Of a stretch of 64,000 bases of DNA, positions 11,017 to 24,139 are shown piece by piece. The stretch comes from Thelonectria olida (lineage: Eukaryota > Ascomycota > Sordariomycetes > Hypocreales > Nectriaceae). Location of the stretch: contig JAGPYM010000006.1 in NCBI GenBank assembly GCA_020736575.1, positions 2,170,001-2,234,000 of the forward strand, given 5' to 3'. Each line of letters begins with the position of its first letter. The stretch's first letter is position 1. The notes beneath the pieces are model-generated. The model was not told where the DNA came from, ran no database searches, and saw nothing but the letters and a program-made list of their open reading frames with translations. Position numbers and translations under genes: made by a program.

Positions 11017-12743
11017 CTACCTCGACTTCTGCCTTCTCTTCTCTTCACGCGAATAGATCATCCCGTGCGAGAGAGCCAAATATTTGGAGAAGAAATCTTC
11101 GGCAAAATCATCAAACTTGACGTAGTCGGCACCCAGATGATACGCCGCCGCAATTCCACTTACACAAGCAAGCTCGTGCATATTCTGATCATATCTGTTA
11201 TCACGTGGATGCACACAATAGGGTTGTGAGAGATATCTTACCACCAACGTCCACGAGCCAGCAAAGTATGTACTCTTCTTGCCATGGAGGAACATCATGC
11301 CAGGGACGACTCGCAAATAGTGCTCCCATCGGTGACCGAGCTGGTGCCACCAGTTGCGTTTGATGACCTTGTCCTCGTCGATCTCGTCCATGGTCCATAG
11401 CTTCCTCTGCTCCTTATTGAGGAAGATCGTTTGGTAGATTGGCTCAAATTTGTCATCCACGTCCAAATTTGCTCGCTTGAGCTGGTGCTGGTAGTTGCTG
11501 CAGTTGAATGACATCTCAATGAGTTTCGGATCCGACTGATATGTGTACGTGTAGTACATGGGTCGGAAGCCAACAGAGTCGCCCTCGCCTCTGGAGAAGG
11601 CAATTTGCTTCTTCTGGTCCTCCGACTTGGGATCGGCACAAAGTTCAGGTTTGAAGTCCGTTTCGTAATGGTTCTTAAAGTATGCCGAATCGGTGTGAGT
11701 GACGGTTATGTCGTCGTAAAACCTGGCCCCTCCAAGAACTAGCTTCTCTCGCCAGGTTGCGGTCTTGCCTAAGAGGCGAAGAGCATCATCGGCCAGAACG
11801 CAAAGGACCATGTCGTCAAATACAAAGTCGGTCGACTCGCCGCCATCCCTTTTGATGCGAAGCTTGACATTGTCGCGAGACCTCTCCAACACCGTCTCTG
11901 CTGATGTGCTGGTCTTGAAGTCGACACCTTTCCCTTCAAGGTCCTCTCTCCATTTTTTGTAGAAGACGTGCAGATGGTCAAAGGTCACCATGGTGGGCAA
12001 ATTCGGGAGAAGGGTTTGAGAGTCGTAATCCCATAGCTTCAGATTAGGATCTTGAAAGAGTCGCTCAACGATGACAGAAGGGACATTCGCCGTTTGGTTT
12101 CCGGTACCGAGGAATAAAGCGATCAGAGGGTACACCATCTTGTCACCAAATTCCTTGCTGAAGAAAAAGAGACGAAGCATGACGCGGATCGGAACCAGGC
12201 CCAGGACGGGCATCGTCCACTTGATGACCTTGAGGAAGAAGCCAAATCTTTTGATGTCAGAGGAGAACTGCGAGACCAGCTTGCTAGGGAAGCAATTCGT
12301 CCAGAAGCCATCCTTTCCCCTGCCAAAGGAGACCTGAAGTTGTACTTCCTGAGCATCATGACCGTACTGTTTGAAGTAATTGAATGTGTGCTTGAAGATC
12401 TGATAGATGGGATATTAGAGAGCCCACCCTGGTGCACCATCAGCACGACAGAGCGACTTACCGGAGAGCCTCCTTGGACGCCGTTGTTCATCCAGGGAGC
12501 ACCGAATTTTTGCTCGTCCAATTCGATCGACGTAGCCTGGCCGCCCACCAAGTCACTCCTCTCGATAACAGTCACCTTGAACTTATCAGGGTGGTTCGCC
12601 AGGGTGGCAGCGCATGACTGTGGTTGTGTCAGTTTTCAGCCTTGGTTTGCAAGTGTGAAGGATGAAGTCGTGTTCGCCCATACCATGCCTGCAGCCCCCG
12701 CACCGACAACTACAATGTGTTGCTTTCTACCGGATGATGACAT
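11017..12743 (-). CDS. FAD-dependent oxidoreductase, amine oxidase/phytoene desaturase superfamily, substrate unknown
   Basis: Four exons (12684-12743, 12462-12617, 11242-12399, 11017-11184) join in phase to give 513 residues. The N-terminus holds a Rossmann dinucleotide site, HIVVVGAGAAGMSCAATLA, and an acidic end of the second strand (VTVIERSDLVGGQATS). That GG-motif is typical of flavin amine oxidases and carotenoid desaturases. A hydrophobic segment around MPVLGLVPIRVMLRLFFF may touch a membrane. The C-terminus has GSWTLVNMHELACVSGIAAA, where FAD-binding proteins of this group close the cofactor site. The last intron (11185-11241) is 57 nt and stop-free, so its removal was decided by the conserved reading WTLVNMHE. 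The gene diverges from TDP1 with 567 bp between starts. I do not recognise a specific pathway and saw no cluster around it. Confidence 0.8.
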
Positions 12744-13310
12744 TGTTGGGAATGTCTGAATGTTGGGATCAAAGGTGATTGCCGAGAAAAATGAAATATT
12801 GCCTGCGATAGCGGGACGCAGTTTTACTATAATAAGAAAAGGCTTCGTCGACGTCATTGACTCTGCTCGCTCTCGTTGAAATTGTTGACGCGGAGAGAAC
12901 TCAAAAGGCGTAATTGATATGGAATCTCCCCTTTCCGGCCTCTATTTACATCTCGTGACTCGTATTGTTTTGTTGGCCATGGGATTTTCATTTGTACGAT
13001 AACCTGGCTACAGTACAACATCGCGAGTTTCTTCGCATGAAATTTCTATTAACGTTGACTTGTTCCTGATACGAAGTTTCGACAGCCAAGCATGAACATG
13101 AAGGCACGTGACTTCGCGTCGAACAACAAGGGTGGGCTGCAGGGATGAAATAATAAGAACACGCCTCACCACATCTTGCATTCGGAAAAAAAACCACTCC
13201 AGCTTTGTTTGCCATTGACTTTTCCTTGAAAGCATTACGCCGGGTCGCTGGCCGGACTTTTCTTTTAAATTTTCCTCCCCTGAAACTCTGCGAGCCTACT
13301 AGAGAACGCC
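12744..13310. promoter_or_regulatory. Shared divergent promoter, FAD oxidoreductase and TDP1
   Basis: 567 bp separate the two divergent starts. A palindromic E-box CACGTG lies at 13105-13110. Whether it drives either gene is unknown. Confidence 0.45.
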
Positions 13311-15616
13311 ATGCCCGAAGATCACGTGGACCTCACCAAGTCCGGGAGTGACATGGACGACGACGAAGCGTTGCGATATGCCATTGCCCTGTCGTTGAAG
13401 GACCATGAATCACGCGATGAGCCTGCGAAATCCAAGGCATCATCGTCATCAAGCCTCCCAAAACCCAGCTCTGATAGCGCAACCACTGGACTCCTTGCAC
13501 TGGATCGTAAAAAGATGGAAGCGGAAAGGTTGCATCGACTAGCCAAGCGGCGTCGAGATGTCTCCTCAGATGACGATGTTGTTCAAGTGCCACCTCCGAA
13601 GCGCAAGGCACCCTCCGGACTACCAAATCCTCCTAGCCTCCCCCCCTTTGCCAACGGAGTTGTCAAGAGGACCTGGGCTCGGGGATATCCGCGTACTTCG
13701 GAGGACATCAAGATCGAGGAGGTTTTGCAAAAGGACAAGCTCCTACTCGCGGTGCTCAGTTCGTTTCAGTGGGACGAGGAATGGATCTTGTCCAAGGTCA
13801 ATCTGGGCAAGACCAAGTTGTTACTGCTAGCCTTTGCAGCTGATGAGGCTCAGGTAACCCCCATCCGCACCTCCTCGTTCCAGACATGCAAGCTGACGAG
13901 CCATGCAATGCAGAAGTCTGTAATGCGATCGAATGCGCCACCAAACATCAAGTTTCGATTTCCCGCCATGAATGGACCTGGGTCGATGCATTCCAAACTT
14001 CAGCTGCTAAAATATCCAGACTACCTCCGTGTGGTGGTCCCCACAGGCAACTTGGTGCCCTACGACTGGGGCGAAACGGGGGTTATGGAGAACGTCAGTC
14101 CTTCGGGGAGGCGGCGTGCGAGCGCTTGTGTGTTGGTTTGTTGGATGGCTTGCTAACCGAATCTCAGATGGTTTTCTTGATCGATCTGCCTCGACTTGCC
14201 CAGTTTGCCCAGCACCAGCCAACCCCGTTCAGCACTGAACTCGGCCGATTTTTGAAGGCCACAGGTGTTGGGGAGGCACTGATTGAGAGTCTGGCGAATT
14301 ACGACTTCTCACGAACGAGGCATCTTCGCTTCGTGTACACCATGTACGCCCACTCGATCTCTGGACTTGGCCACAACACGTGCTGACTTTGTTGCAGCCC
14401 TGGCGGCCATTTAGATGGGTGGAAACGAATAGGTTCGTTTTCGCAATGTGTTACACAGGCTCGTACGAGAACGCGGTACGGATACAGTAGCTCACACGCT
14501 GGTTCCTAGGATACTGTGGGCTCGGTGCCAGTGTGGCTTCCCTTGGACTGGCGACCAGTGACCCTGTCAAGGTGGATTTAGTGGTGTGTGCCGTGTGCCA
14601 CACGAGCCAACAAGAGTTGCTAACTCGGGGGACCAGTGCGCATCTCTTGGAGCTATCAACAGCGATTTGGTCGGGGCCATGTACAAGGCTTGTCAAGGTA
14701 GCCCCCACCTGATTGTGATGGACGATCTAGACTTGTCCAAGGAACGACAGATGGCCTGACGCTGTTGCAGGTGATGATGGCATGACAGAATACAACTCGA
14801 GGCTGAGCCGTGCGACCAAGGCCAAAGCGCAGAGGACGACGGCGCACCCGCTCAAGGACCAGTTTAGGATCTATTTTCCTACAGAGCAGACTGTAGCACA
14901 AAGCCGGGGAGGGAAAATGGTGCGTCACAATCACAGGCCAGACAGAGAGGAAGAGAGACGAAGGGCTCCGGTTGTACTTGGGGGATGGACGCTAACACGT
15001 AGGAAACGACGTGTAGGCTGCGGGCACCATCTGCGTGCAGGCAAAATGGTGGCGCGCACCAAGCTTCCCCACCGAATTGGTTCGCGATTGTGTCAACACC
15101 CGAGAAGGATTGTTGATGCATAGCAAGATGATATTCGTCCGCAAAAGTAAGAGCCGCGAGGACGGAGCCGCGGACGCGGACGCGGACGCGGAAGCGGAAG
15201 CGGAAGCGGGACAAATATCGCCGGGTTGGGCATATATTGGGAGTGCAAACCTGTCAGAGAGCGCATGGTGAGACGCCCGGGCAATCCGACGATGAAATTC
15301 TGGGCTTTTCAAGACTGACAGGAAACCGAACGCGAGTAGGGGCCGCTTAGTCAAGGATCGAGCTACTGGGCAGCCCAAGATGAGCTGTCGCAATTGGGAG
15401 TGCGGCGTAGTGATTCGAGTTCCCAGGACGAAGGATGTCCAAGCGGGAGCGGGGACCAGGGACGACGCAAGCAGCGCCAGCGCTGGTTCCAGCGACTTGA
15501 AGGTCATGGACACTAACAACATGTGTGTTTTTGAGGGTACGGTTCCGGTACCTATGCAATTCCCGGGACGGCACTACCGTGAGACAGAGGAGCCGTGGTT
15601 CTATGCCCAGACGTGA
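13311..15616 (+). CDS. TDP1: Tyrosyl-DNA phosphodiesterase 1 with N-terminal ubiquitin-interacting motif
   Basis: Tdp1 hydrolyses the bond between a DNA 3' end and the tyrosine of stalled topoisomerase I, and cleans other blocked ends. Nine exons join in phase to give 581 residues: 13311-13853, 13914-14093, 14168-14343, 14398-14432, 14510-14583, 14637-14697, 14771-14919, 15017-15267, 15340-15616. Both catalytic HKN sets are visible: H207/K209/N227 (MHSKLQLL, PTGNLVPYDW) and H441/K443/N484 (LLMHSKMIF, IGSANLSESAWG). The first about 30 residues hold a sequence with the exact spacing of a ubiquitin-interacting motif (DDDEALRYAIALSLKD). A short Ala-Asp/Ala-Glu repeat (residues about 458-470) sits between the second K and N. 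The C-terminus closes with EEPWFYAQT. The model rests on phase and conserved motifs, and the 35-nt exon 4 is the least certain part. Confidence 0.9.
15170..15208 (+). repeat. In-frame hexanucleotide repeat in TDP1 (Ala-Asp, then Ala-Glu)
   Basis: Three GCGGAC units are followed by three GCGGAA units, all in frame inside exon 8 of TDP1. They code for alternating Ala and acidic residues between the second catalytic HxK and its asparagine. Confidence 0.85.
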
Positions 15617-18554
15617 GGGGCCCTTGGTTGAAGCCTCGAAGTTTGGGCCTGGAGGCCAGCAGGCAGGCTATCTCGATTGTGGCGATGCCAAGATGGGGGA
15701 GAGCCGGGAACCTAATCTAAGTACCTACAGTAGGTACATTTCGTATCGAGCCAGCGTGGGGAAATACTGAGAGAATGTCAAGGGGGGCTGCTAATGCTTT
15801 TTGACGGCTCGTCGACCCAAGTGCAGCGAGGGAGGGGGGCCTTTGTTGGGGGAGGAGGACCGGGAGAGATGATCGTCGCCAATGAGGACCCTCGAGCTCG
15901 CCTGAAAGGACAAGACGACCAGCCAGTGACCAACATTGTGGGGAAGAAGACACATAACTGTCGACTAGAGACGGGTTTGGCCAAGGCCCAAGGAGGCGGG
16001 CGTTGGGAGTGTCGGGTCCTTTGGGACTTGAAGCGGTCGCAAGCCTCCTAGCGCCAGCCTGTGGACAATCAATCAATCACGATGCAAATCAATCAATCCA
16101 ATTCCATCAATCATTCGCAGTCATCTGGCAAGCACGTTCCACGTAATTCCAAATCTTTGTTGTCCTATCTTCCATTACGAGCAGACCAGGGTGGAAGCCA
16201 AGCCAAGTGGTAGTAGGAGTAGTCGTTAATAAGGAAAAGGGGAATCAGGGACTTGATGAGGAGCACCGACCACGACCAGTCCCAAAAGGACAGAAATAGA
16301 TGCCGCCTATTTTTCAATGCCGTGGCATCGCGGACTGTGGGCAGAGCTCCATGCGGGAGATGCACGAGCATCTTTCTGCCAGGAAGTGCCTGGCAGGCTG
16401 GGTGCCAGAATCTGCGCATGGGTGGAGGAAGTGGAGGGGCGAGCAGGGCGGACAGTGACAGGGCTGGGGTCGGTGGTTGGTCGGTCCATGATGACGGGAG
16501 CATCAGCATCACATGCATCGAGAGGTTGAAGTTGTGTGTGTGTGTGCGTCGTCGTCAGTCTTGGCTTTTTCCCAGTCGACGGCCCAGGTTAAGTGCCGGT
16601 GCGTGCCATGCACCAATGTGTAAGCCCATGGAGAAATTACCGTGTGCGGTCCATGCCAGGCAGGCATTCCAGGTTGTGAGTTGCGAGGGAATGTTCCAAT
16701 TGACATTGGAGGTGCGTCGACGAGGGAGGGGCAGAGGGCCGCAACGGGTCAAGGCGGCGAAGCGAGAGGGGCCCCTAACCCGAGATGGCGTTGCCGTCGG
16801 GCGCCTCAGGAGGGGACGATGGCGTGCCTCTCTGGAATGTGGCGCTGTGCGGACAGGGCATTCGCGGCCAATTTTCGAATCGAGGGGCAGGGGTGGTGGT
16901 TTATTCCAAGAGCGTCGAGAGCCACGAAACACACAGATGGAGAGGGGCGCAAAGCTGTTCGCGAATAGTCTCGGTAGTGTCGGCCAGACAGGGCATGGTC
17001 GAGTCATCATGAAGCGGGTTCATGACGGACACGGGATGAAAAATACGGGTTGTGGAGGATAACACGGGACAGGAGAGACAAGGCAAGACGAAGGCAGCAG
17101 TTGCGAAGAGAGACAGAGCCGGCCAGAGACAGAAAACAAAGACGCTAGCAGCCCATTCTGCGACTCCGGCCTAATCTCCTGCTTCCCCGACCATTCATTC
17201 AACGTCAACCAGAGAGGGCCCCATCGTGGCGAGGAGCCGGGTGCCGCAAACGAGAAGAACCAGTCCGTGAACTCGTTGACAGCGATTGAATTGGATGGGA
17301 GGGGTTGGAGAGGAGTAAGGAGCACCATGGTTGGTATGCATGTTGATTATGTGAGGCGTTTGTTTGGGAACCAACACACAACGGGCTTTCCATCATGTTG
17401 GGTGCGCATGGAGGCGGTTGTTTATGGGTGATGTGAGTGTGTGAGTGAGCGAGTGTGTGTGGGGATCGATGTATGATGGTGATGCACTTCGAGGAGGGGC
17501 AATGCACTTTCATGTGGAAAGCGGCAGAGAGATAACTAGTCGAGAAGGGGGGAAGAGCCAGCGCGGAGATGCTTGCATGCTTGAGCTGCGACTACCTACG
17601 TCGTACATGAAAGAAAACAAGAGTGACGAATGAGAAGCAATAGCGAGCATGTGAGACGAGATCGAGCGTAGAAGAAAAGCAGATGATGTGACAGGTCAAA
17701 ACATGTTGGTGTTGGTGCTGATGATGGCTGCATGCAGACCATGGTAAGTCACGATAGCCACAACTGTGGTGTTGAAGCATTGGTTGGTTGCGGCCAGACT
17801 AGGACGACTACTCAACCAGTGAGGTGGAAGCGAAAACGAACGGAGAAGAGGAGAAAGGGAGAGCAACAGGAGGATCTGCAGCTGGAACATGCCGTTGGGA
17901 AAAGGGTGGGAACATGCAGAATTTCCGAGAACTGGAGCATCACCCACAACACCACCACCCAACCCACAGACGACACGACCAAAGAAAAACAACCCCGTCG
18001 GACGTTTGGTCCTCATCAAGCAAGGACAATGCCGCCTCCTCCGCCGCCGCCGACCAAGACGACGCCATCTTGGTCGCCAATAGCAGCCAAGACAGGACAA
18101 GTTCAACCTCAAAGTTGCAACAAGGGAAGGGCCTGGTTTGATTGAAACGAACCATGCTGGTCCTTGACTCCTTGGGTGAGTTGGGGGCTGTGAGTTGGAG
18201 CATCAGCATCATCATCATCATCAACATCAAGACGACGACGGGGAGTATCCGGGAGAGCAAGCATGGGCGGTACGTACCCATCTCCAGGTCTCACGTTTGA
18301 TCAGTCATCACCAGAGGAGAAGTGGGATGGGCGATGGGATCGGGGACCAAAACTTCGACGAGAAGAGCACTCGGGGACCTGCGAACAGCCAGAGAAGCCC
18401 GAGCAACTATTGGAATGCCTGTAACAGCTTCGATGGATGGACTCATGCCCAAGACCCCAGGGCGCCCCAAGCGTCTCTCACGCACGCAGCGTCATTCGTA
18501 CGTACCGGATTGTACGGAGTACGGTAGCCTGCCTCTCACGGTGATGAGAGAGAG

Positions 18555-18566
18555 GTAGGTACCTAC
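18555..18566. repeat. 12-bp perfect palindrome GTAGGTACCTAC
   Basis: This is a self-complementary 12-mer within the WOPR upstream region. The related inverted repeat GTACCTAC-A-GTAGGTAC lies at 15721-15737, right after TDP1. Function is unknown. Confidence 0.6.
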
Positions 18567-20454
18567 TGCACAGTACGTACCTACGTATGTAACGGCATCT
18601 ACCGGCAGCTGTCCATGGATGCTGTGCCCCTCCCACGCGCGCCATCGGCCATCGACCATCGAAGCACAAACGGAGGCTCCACTGCCGCAGTACTGAACAT
18701 ACATACGAGAGCCGCGAGCCACAGCCAAAGAACAAGGGCGAGAGAAGGAGTGCTAGTTGACTAGGGCGAAAGCGGACAGCTCTTCTCGATGAACGACACC
18801 ACTTTCTTTCTTTTTCTCTCTGCGGCTTGCCTCGTCACTCTGGTACGGTGACACAGACACACCCACTCGCGCCTGCACACCCCTGAGGAGAGAGCTTGGC
18901 TCGCCCTGTGCAGTTGGTGGCCCTGCTTTCCTGGTCAGTGGTGACTGGTAGAGGGAGGTTCAAGGTCACAGGGCTGGGATATGCAGAGACAGAGACGAGA
19001 GAGACAACGGACAAAAAGACCAGGGCAAACGACAGATCTAGGCAATCCGTGTACACTTTTGGGAAATCCGTATCTCGAATTTACCACTCGATGGGGCGGG
19101 CAATCGGAAGGGACAAGGGCCATCCGTGTGAATCTTTCCACTCCTGCTCCTACGTACCATCATCATGAACCCATGATGGAGATGGGACAGCCCTCCCACT
19201 CCAAATGATCCCATTCCCATTTGGGTGCCCCTTGTCTTGCCAACCCGCGCGGGCAGGTCGAGTGCCGTGCAGGGTTCATTCTGCAACGGCTCGTTGACCC
19301 CAGGGCCCCTTGTCTGTGCTTCGAAGGGTGAATGCTATGCATTTTCCATCTAAGCCACTCCTTGTTCGCGGCACTCGGGGTAATGTTTGAGTCCATGGGT
19401 GACTTTTTTTCCTTCTTGGCTCGGGCTCGTTTCGTAACACAGGTTGAGCTGTGGGTGACAAATCGTCCCGAGTGGGATGGATGCTACGTCGAGGTCCATG
19501 TAATTTACAGCAAGGCAGGCTCTGAGGATGGGTGTATTCCAAATAGGTCCCTTCGCTAAGCGATGCTGAGGATGGAACGGATAGGGATGAGAGGAGAGGG
19601 AGAACCATGACGATGATGGACATGATGGGTGCCTCATCATTTGCGGAGGAGGGGCTCGTGGTTGTGGTGGTGATGAAGATGGATCTATTACACACATTTT
19701 TCCTACCGCAATTACCTAACAAGGCCATCGAATACAATAGTTGCCGACAGGCCCAACCAGATATGCAACATGATACAATATGCAGCATCAGCATCAGCAT
19801 CAGCACCACCAACGAGCCAACCAACCAACATCAGCAAATACGTAGTCACATAAGTTAGTGTAGCCCCTCACCCAGTTTATTCGTACATGATGCGAAAAGG
19901 GCGCTACGGACTCAGTATGCTGCATCCGGCCGAGCCAGCCCACATTTCACGGGCGAATGTTCCGGGACTTGGGCCCTGGTAAGGGCTCGGAGGGGCCTTG
20001 ACATGAGCCTTGACTAAACATGTCACTAACTGCGCAACTTGCACTTGCATTGGTGTCGTTCGGGGAGGGTTGGCCGGCCGGCTCTTTCGATCCTTGGAAA
20101 TGTTGCAAGGCGTGAATAAGCTGCTGGAGTGCATGATGAACGTATCACTTGTATTGTGCAGCTGTAGGTAAGGCACGGGGTGTGCAGTATCCGAGGTATG
20201 AAGCAGACATCATGACGCCAGCAGCAGTCGACGAATTCGGCCTAATGGGTACGTACCCTGTAAGTCATATTGGGAGGGCCACTGTTCTCGTGCAGAAACA
20301 AACGAGAGGGGTTGAATGGATGTTCGAGGTGTGATGAAGCGGTCCCTCACATCAACATGTGTAAGTCTTGGCACCGCAACTAAAAAACCTCCGCCCCTTT
20401 GTGGCTTGGAGTTGGAGGGGAACGTCACTGTCATGAGCCATGAGGCGTGTCCTG

Positions 20455-20471
20455 GCGCGCGCGCGCGTGTG
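20455..20471. repeat. Alternating GC/GT tract
   Basis: A run of 17 strictly alternating purine-pyrimidine bases (GC repeats then GTG). Such tracts can adopt left-handed DNA under torsional stress. No function is shown here. Confidence 0.6.
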
Positions 20472-23400
20472 GGTGGGTGTTAGATAGTCAGATCGGCTCT
20501 CGTCTGGTTGCACAAGAAGGAACTTAATGAAGGAGGAAAAAAAAAAAAAACAAGGGCAAAAGCCGCCCGTTGGTGAGCATGGATAGTCAAACAGCAAGGG
20601 TTCTTCTTGTCCTTGTTTGGCTCTCGCAAAAAGGCAATTCGGCTGTCGTGGATTTTTCTGCTGCTGAAGGGTCCCCCCTCCAAGCCGTCCCCCAAACCTT
20701 CCCAGAACTTTTGTCTAATGAGGCAGTGGCCCAAGTTGAGCATGTGGAGTCGTTTTGGAACCCACGCCGCACCCCTCCTCCTCCTATTCCTCTCATGATG
20801 ATGGATGGATGGCGTCTGAGCGCGTCGTGTGAGGGTGAAATGCGTGAAGTGCCTGCAGTTTTAACTGAACTGGGAAGATCCGTGTGAGTTTGGGACATTT
20901 CGGCCCAAGATTGATCGCTCTCGGTCTTGGTACGTCCTATTATCTCGACAGACAGCAGAGGATCAGCGTCGTCGGTCAAAGCGAATATCTTGTCGTTCTG
21001 ATGGGCAGTGAGCTCGATGCATCTCGTCTTGTTGTGTCTGCTTCATCTGCTGGAGTCAACCTGATGCGGCCATCTCACATGTTTGAGGCTAGTTCTTGGC
21101 GAACGTTCGTGTGCCTGATTGACACGAACCGTAAAATAAAACAGCCTCCCACGTCCCGCGAGTTCCATGTGGGAGGTCGGCGGTAGGGCGGGCAGGGCTC
21201 AGGGCAGGGCTATCCGTCGCTGTGCAGGTAAATTCCAGGCTGCCCACCTCAAATGATCCCAGCGATATTAGCTATACCAACCAAGCCTTGCGAAGCCTTG
21301 CGAGGCCTTACCAAGCCCTTGTTCCGGGTTCGGCTTTCGCCTTGTGGCCCCTCCCCCCCTGTCAGTGACAGACAGTACGAAGGAAAGATTTCTTCTTCCA
21401 ATGCATGCCTTGTTCTCCCGAGTAAAGGCAAGTGGTGTTTGATCCATGCATCTTTGTTCGCCCGGCTTTCGCCTTGTCGCAGTGCCAGCCTGGCCCCAGC
21501 CCCCCCAAACAAGCTTCCCCTGCCTGGGACTCTCTCCCGGTCTCCCCCAAGCCACCACATTGGGTCTCTTGGCACACGCCAGCCAGGTCGGTTTCGTTTT
21601 GTGGCAATGGGTGAAGCCGCAATCGACAACCAAGGCATGAAAAAGGGCCTTTTTCCGAGGCCGAAGCCGGGCGCCGCGGACGATTGCCACTGACCGAGAC
21701 TGCGAGGGAATGAAGCCGCCAGTCTTGGTCCCGGGTCTTGGCAAGCGCCGTGATTCGCCCGACTGGCAACAACAATTGCTCAACTTGGTCCATCATCATG
21801 GGTATACGTATGTTGGCCTCCAAGCCGCCGTCGTATCGTCTCCTTCTTCTTCTTTAGAGTGTTTTGCAATCAATGAATCAATGGACGATGCCGTTGCGTC
21901 TGTGGCTTGGATGTCTTGGCTCATCCCTCGTTCGTGGAAAGAACCATCTTGCCCTCCAAGCCCTCGTCCTGAGAGTCGTACCTTGTTGAAGACCTTTTGT
22001 TGGAAGCTGCCATGGGATGGATACTGGTCCTTCCTTGGCAATGATTGATGACCCTAATGATCCGTTTCTCATTCAATCCATAGCCCATCTCTCCAAGACT
22101 TACGTAGCAGACAGACGTTACCTTGAACCTGGAATACCGTACGAATACCTAATTCATGGCCCATCTTGGCCCAAATTTTATTTTTAAAAAGGGGACCACA
22201 CTCTGGCAGTCGTGGGACCCATGGGGCGTCCCCCGGTTCGAACCGTGGTCCTTGGGTACCGCGTATGTCTTGACGTCTGGCCAATTGCCTCCGCCATTGG
22301 CCTGGCAGGTTCCCCGTGGAGCAGGCCGAATGCAAGACAAGACAAGGATGGACTGTCCTCGACTCCTCGGTACTGTCTTTGTACATGACAGTAGTGCTCG
22401 TACCCAAGTAGCTTATGGTAAATGAGACCGAAGCCTTGCTTCCACGCTGTCGTCTCTCACGTCTTAGCTCTATCGAGCTGTACCGCCAGCGGTACTTCGT
22501 AGAATATTCAGTCCTTGTCGTAGGGCAGCATCTCCCTCGACTTCCCGGACCGACTACGACAGTCCATCAAGATCAAGACAGCTTCCGTTTATCACAAGAT
22601 TAATCAATAACACCACCCCATGTAACACCCTTATTCAGTTTTAAAGAAAAAAAAATGATTCCATAATAATACCTACCCAAACTAATTACCCCCGGGGCAT
22701 GGTCCCTCCCCAGTCCCAAGGCATCACCACTTTCGAGAGAGACACAAGAGCCAGAGAGTCACAGGCAGCAAGCAAGCAAGTAAAGAGACAAAAGCACTGA
22801 CGGACTTGACACTTGGACTAGACAAGGGGTGGTTGGCCTTCTAATTCTCCATCCTAATTCTCCGTGTGTTCCCCCTGCGAAATCATGTCTCTTGTGATGA
22901 CATGAGAGACACGTTGCTTTGATCTTGTATGTCGTCAGGGACGAAAAGGGCAATGAAGAATATATCACATAGTCATTAATAGTAGGAGTATGGTAGTGTC
23001 GATGCTGTAGTGTGCACGCGCGCGCACCTTATTGTGTGTGTGTCTGTGTGTCCTACGACCGGCCATCCCATCCCATCCGCCTTTCTAGAGGGTCCTCCGT
23101 GAAAATGGGTTAGCAGCAAAGGAAACGGAGATGATACAGCTCGGAAAGACAGAAATAGAGCGGATGTCCCAGATTTTTGTGGTTTCTTGTTGTTCCCTAT
23201 GAACTAGTTCGTTGAGTCCGTGTCGTGTATCTCGATTTTTCTTTTTTCTTTTATTTGTTCATCATCCTGTTTGATACCCTTTTCCTTTGGGTACCTTGAT
23301 TTTTGATACCCCCTCGAACTATTCGCAACAGTGCTCTACTTTTCCTCAACGGAATAAAAAAAAAAGAGCTCACACGGTTCTATCCGCATTCAACAATTTG

Positions 23401-23769
23401 GGGGACACTCTCATCATTTACTGTTGGTTTTTATCGTCACCTCTCCATCTTTCCCCGGTCTGACTGCTCGAATTATTAGTGTCGACGCCGGCTCCTTTCA
23501 ACCACCGTCGGCCGTCATCTTCGTCATCAGTCACCGTCACCTCAGTCACCGTTTTTCCTCGGCACAATAGTTCGAAACAATCCAACACAGTCCAAGCCCA
23601 AGCCCCCTCATCAACACAGGGAGAGCCTCTTCCCCAATAAGCCCGTACCGAAGCAGCCCGTCCGCCGTCTCGTCCACTGACCGACGCCGAAGTGGCCGAC
23701 CAGCTCGCGGCACCTTTTGGTCTCATCTTTTTTCACACCACACTTTGGAGACCCCATTCACACCCCATA

Positions 23770-23784
23770 CCCCCCCCCCCCCCC
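23770..23784 (+). repeat. C15 homopolymer
   Basis: Fifteen consecutive C in the leader-like part of the WOPR upstream region. The length is prone to sequencing and replication error. Confidence 0.7.
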
Positions 23785-24105
23785 TCCTCTCTCTCCCCTC
23801 ACTCTCCTCATAAAGGTCGCAGCAGCATTTGGAGTAGCAGCACGGCAGAAGGGGCAAAAAGGAAGAACCCAACACCACACCTAGCAATTCTGCAATAGCT
23901 ACCTTGCTTAATTAGTTCGTTTGCCCCAAAAGGCACAAACCTACATCACCTCTTTGGTCTCCATTTCACATCCCTCTCACTGCTGTTACTTGCTGCCATC
24001 TTTCTCCCCCAGCGAGGGACTATTTCTTCTCGTCGTCGCCAACTCCGAGACCCTACTCCATTTTCACCAACCCGCATTCCATTCTCAGCAGTCTCTCTCA
24101 TAAGA

Positions 24106-24111
<6 letters not shown>

Positions 24112-24138
<27 letters not shown>

Positions 24139-24139
24139 A
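24112..24139 (+). repeat. AC dinucleotide microsatellite
   Basis: Fourteen AC units in the CT-rich region about 1.4 kb upstream of the WOPR start codon. Confidence 0.8.

Noticed and set aside
16253..17062. 269-residue open frame in the WOPR upstream region
   Set aside because: Composition is random-looking, it overlaps frames on both strands, and no motif or plausible splice continuation supports it.
22193..22251. tRNA-like element: GGACCAC pairs with GTGGTCC and GGTTCGAACC resembles a B box
   Set aside because: The span is only 59 nt, the T-arm stem has two mismatches when aligned to the T-loop, and no D-arm forms. At best it is a degenerate tRNA relic or a chance hairpin.
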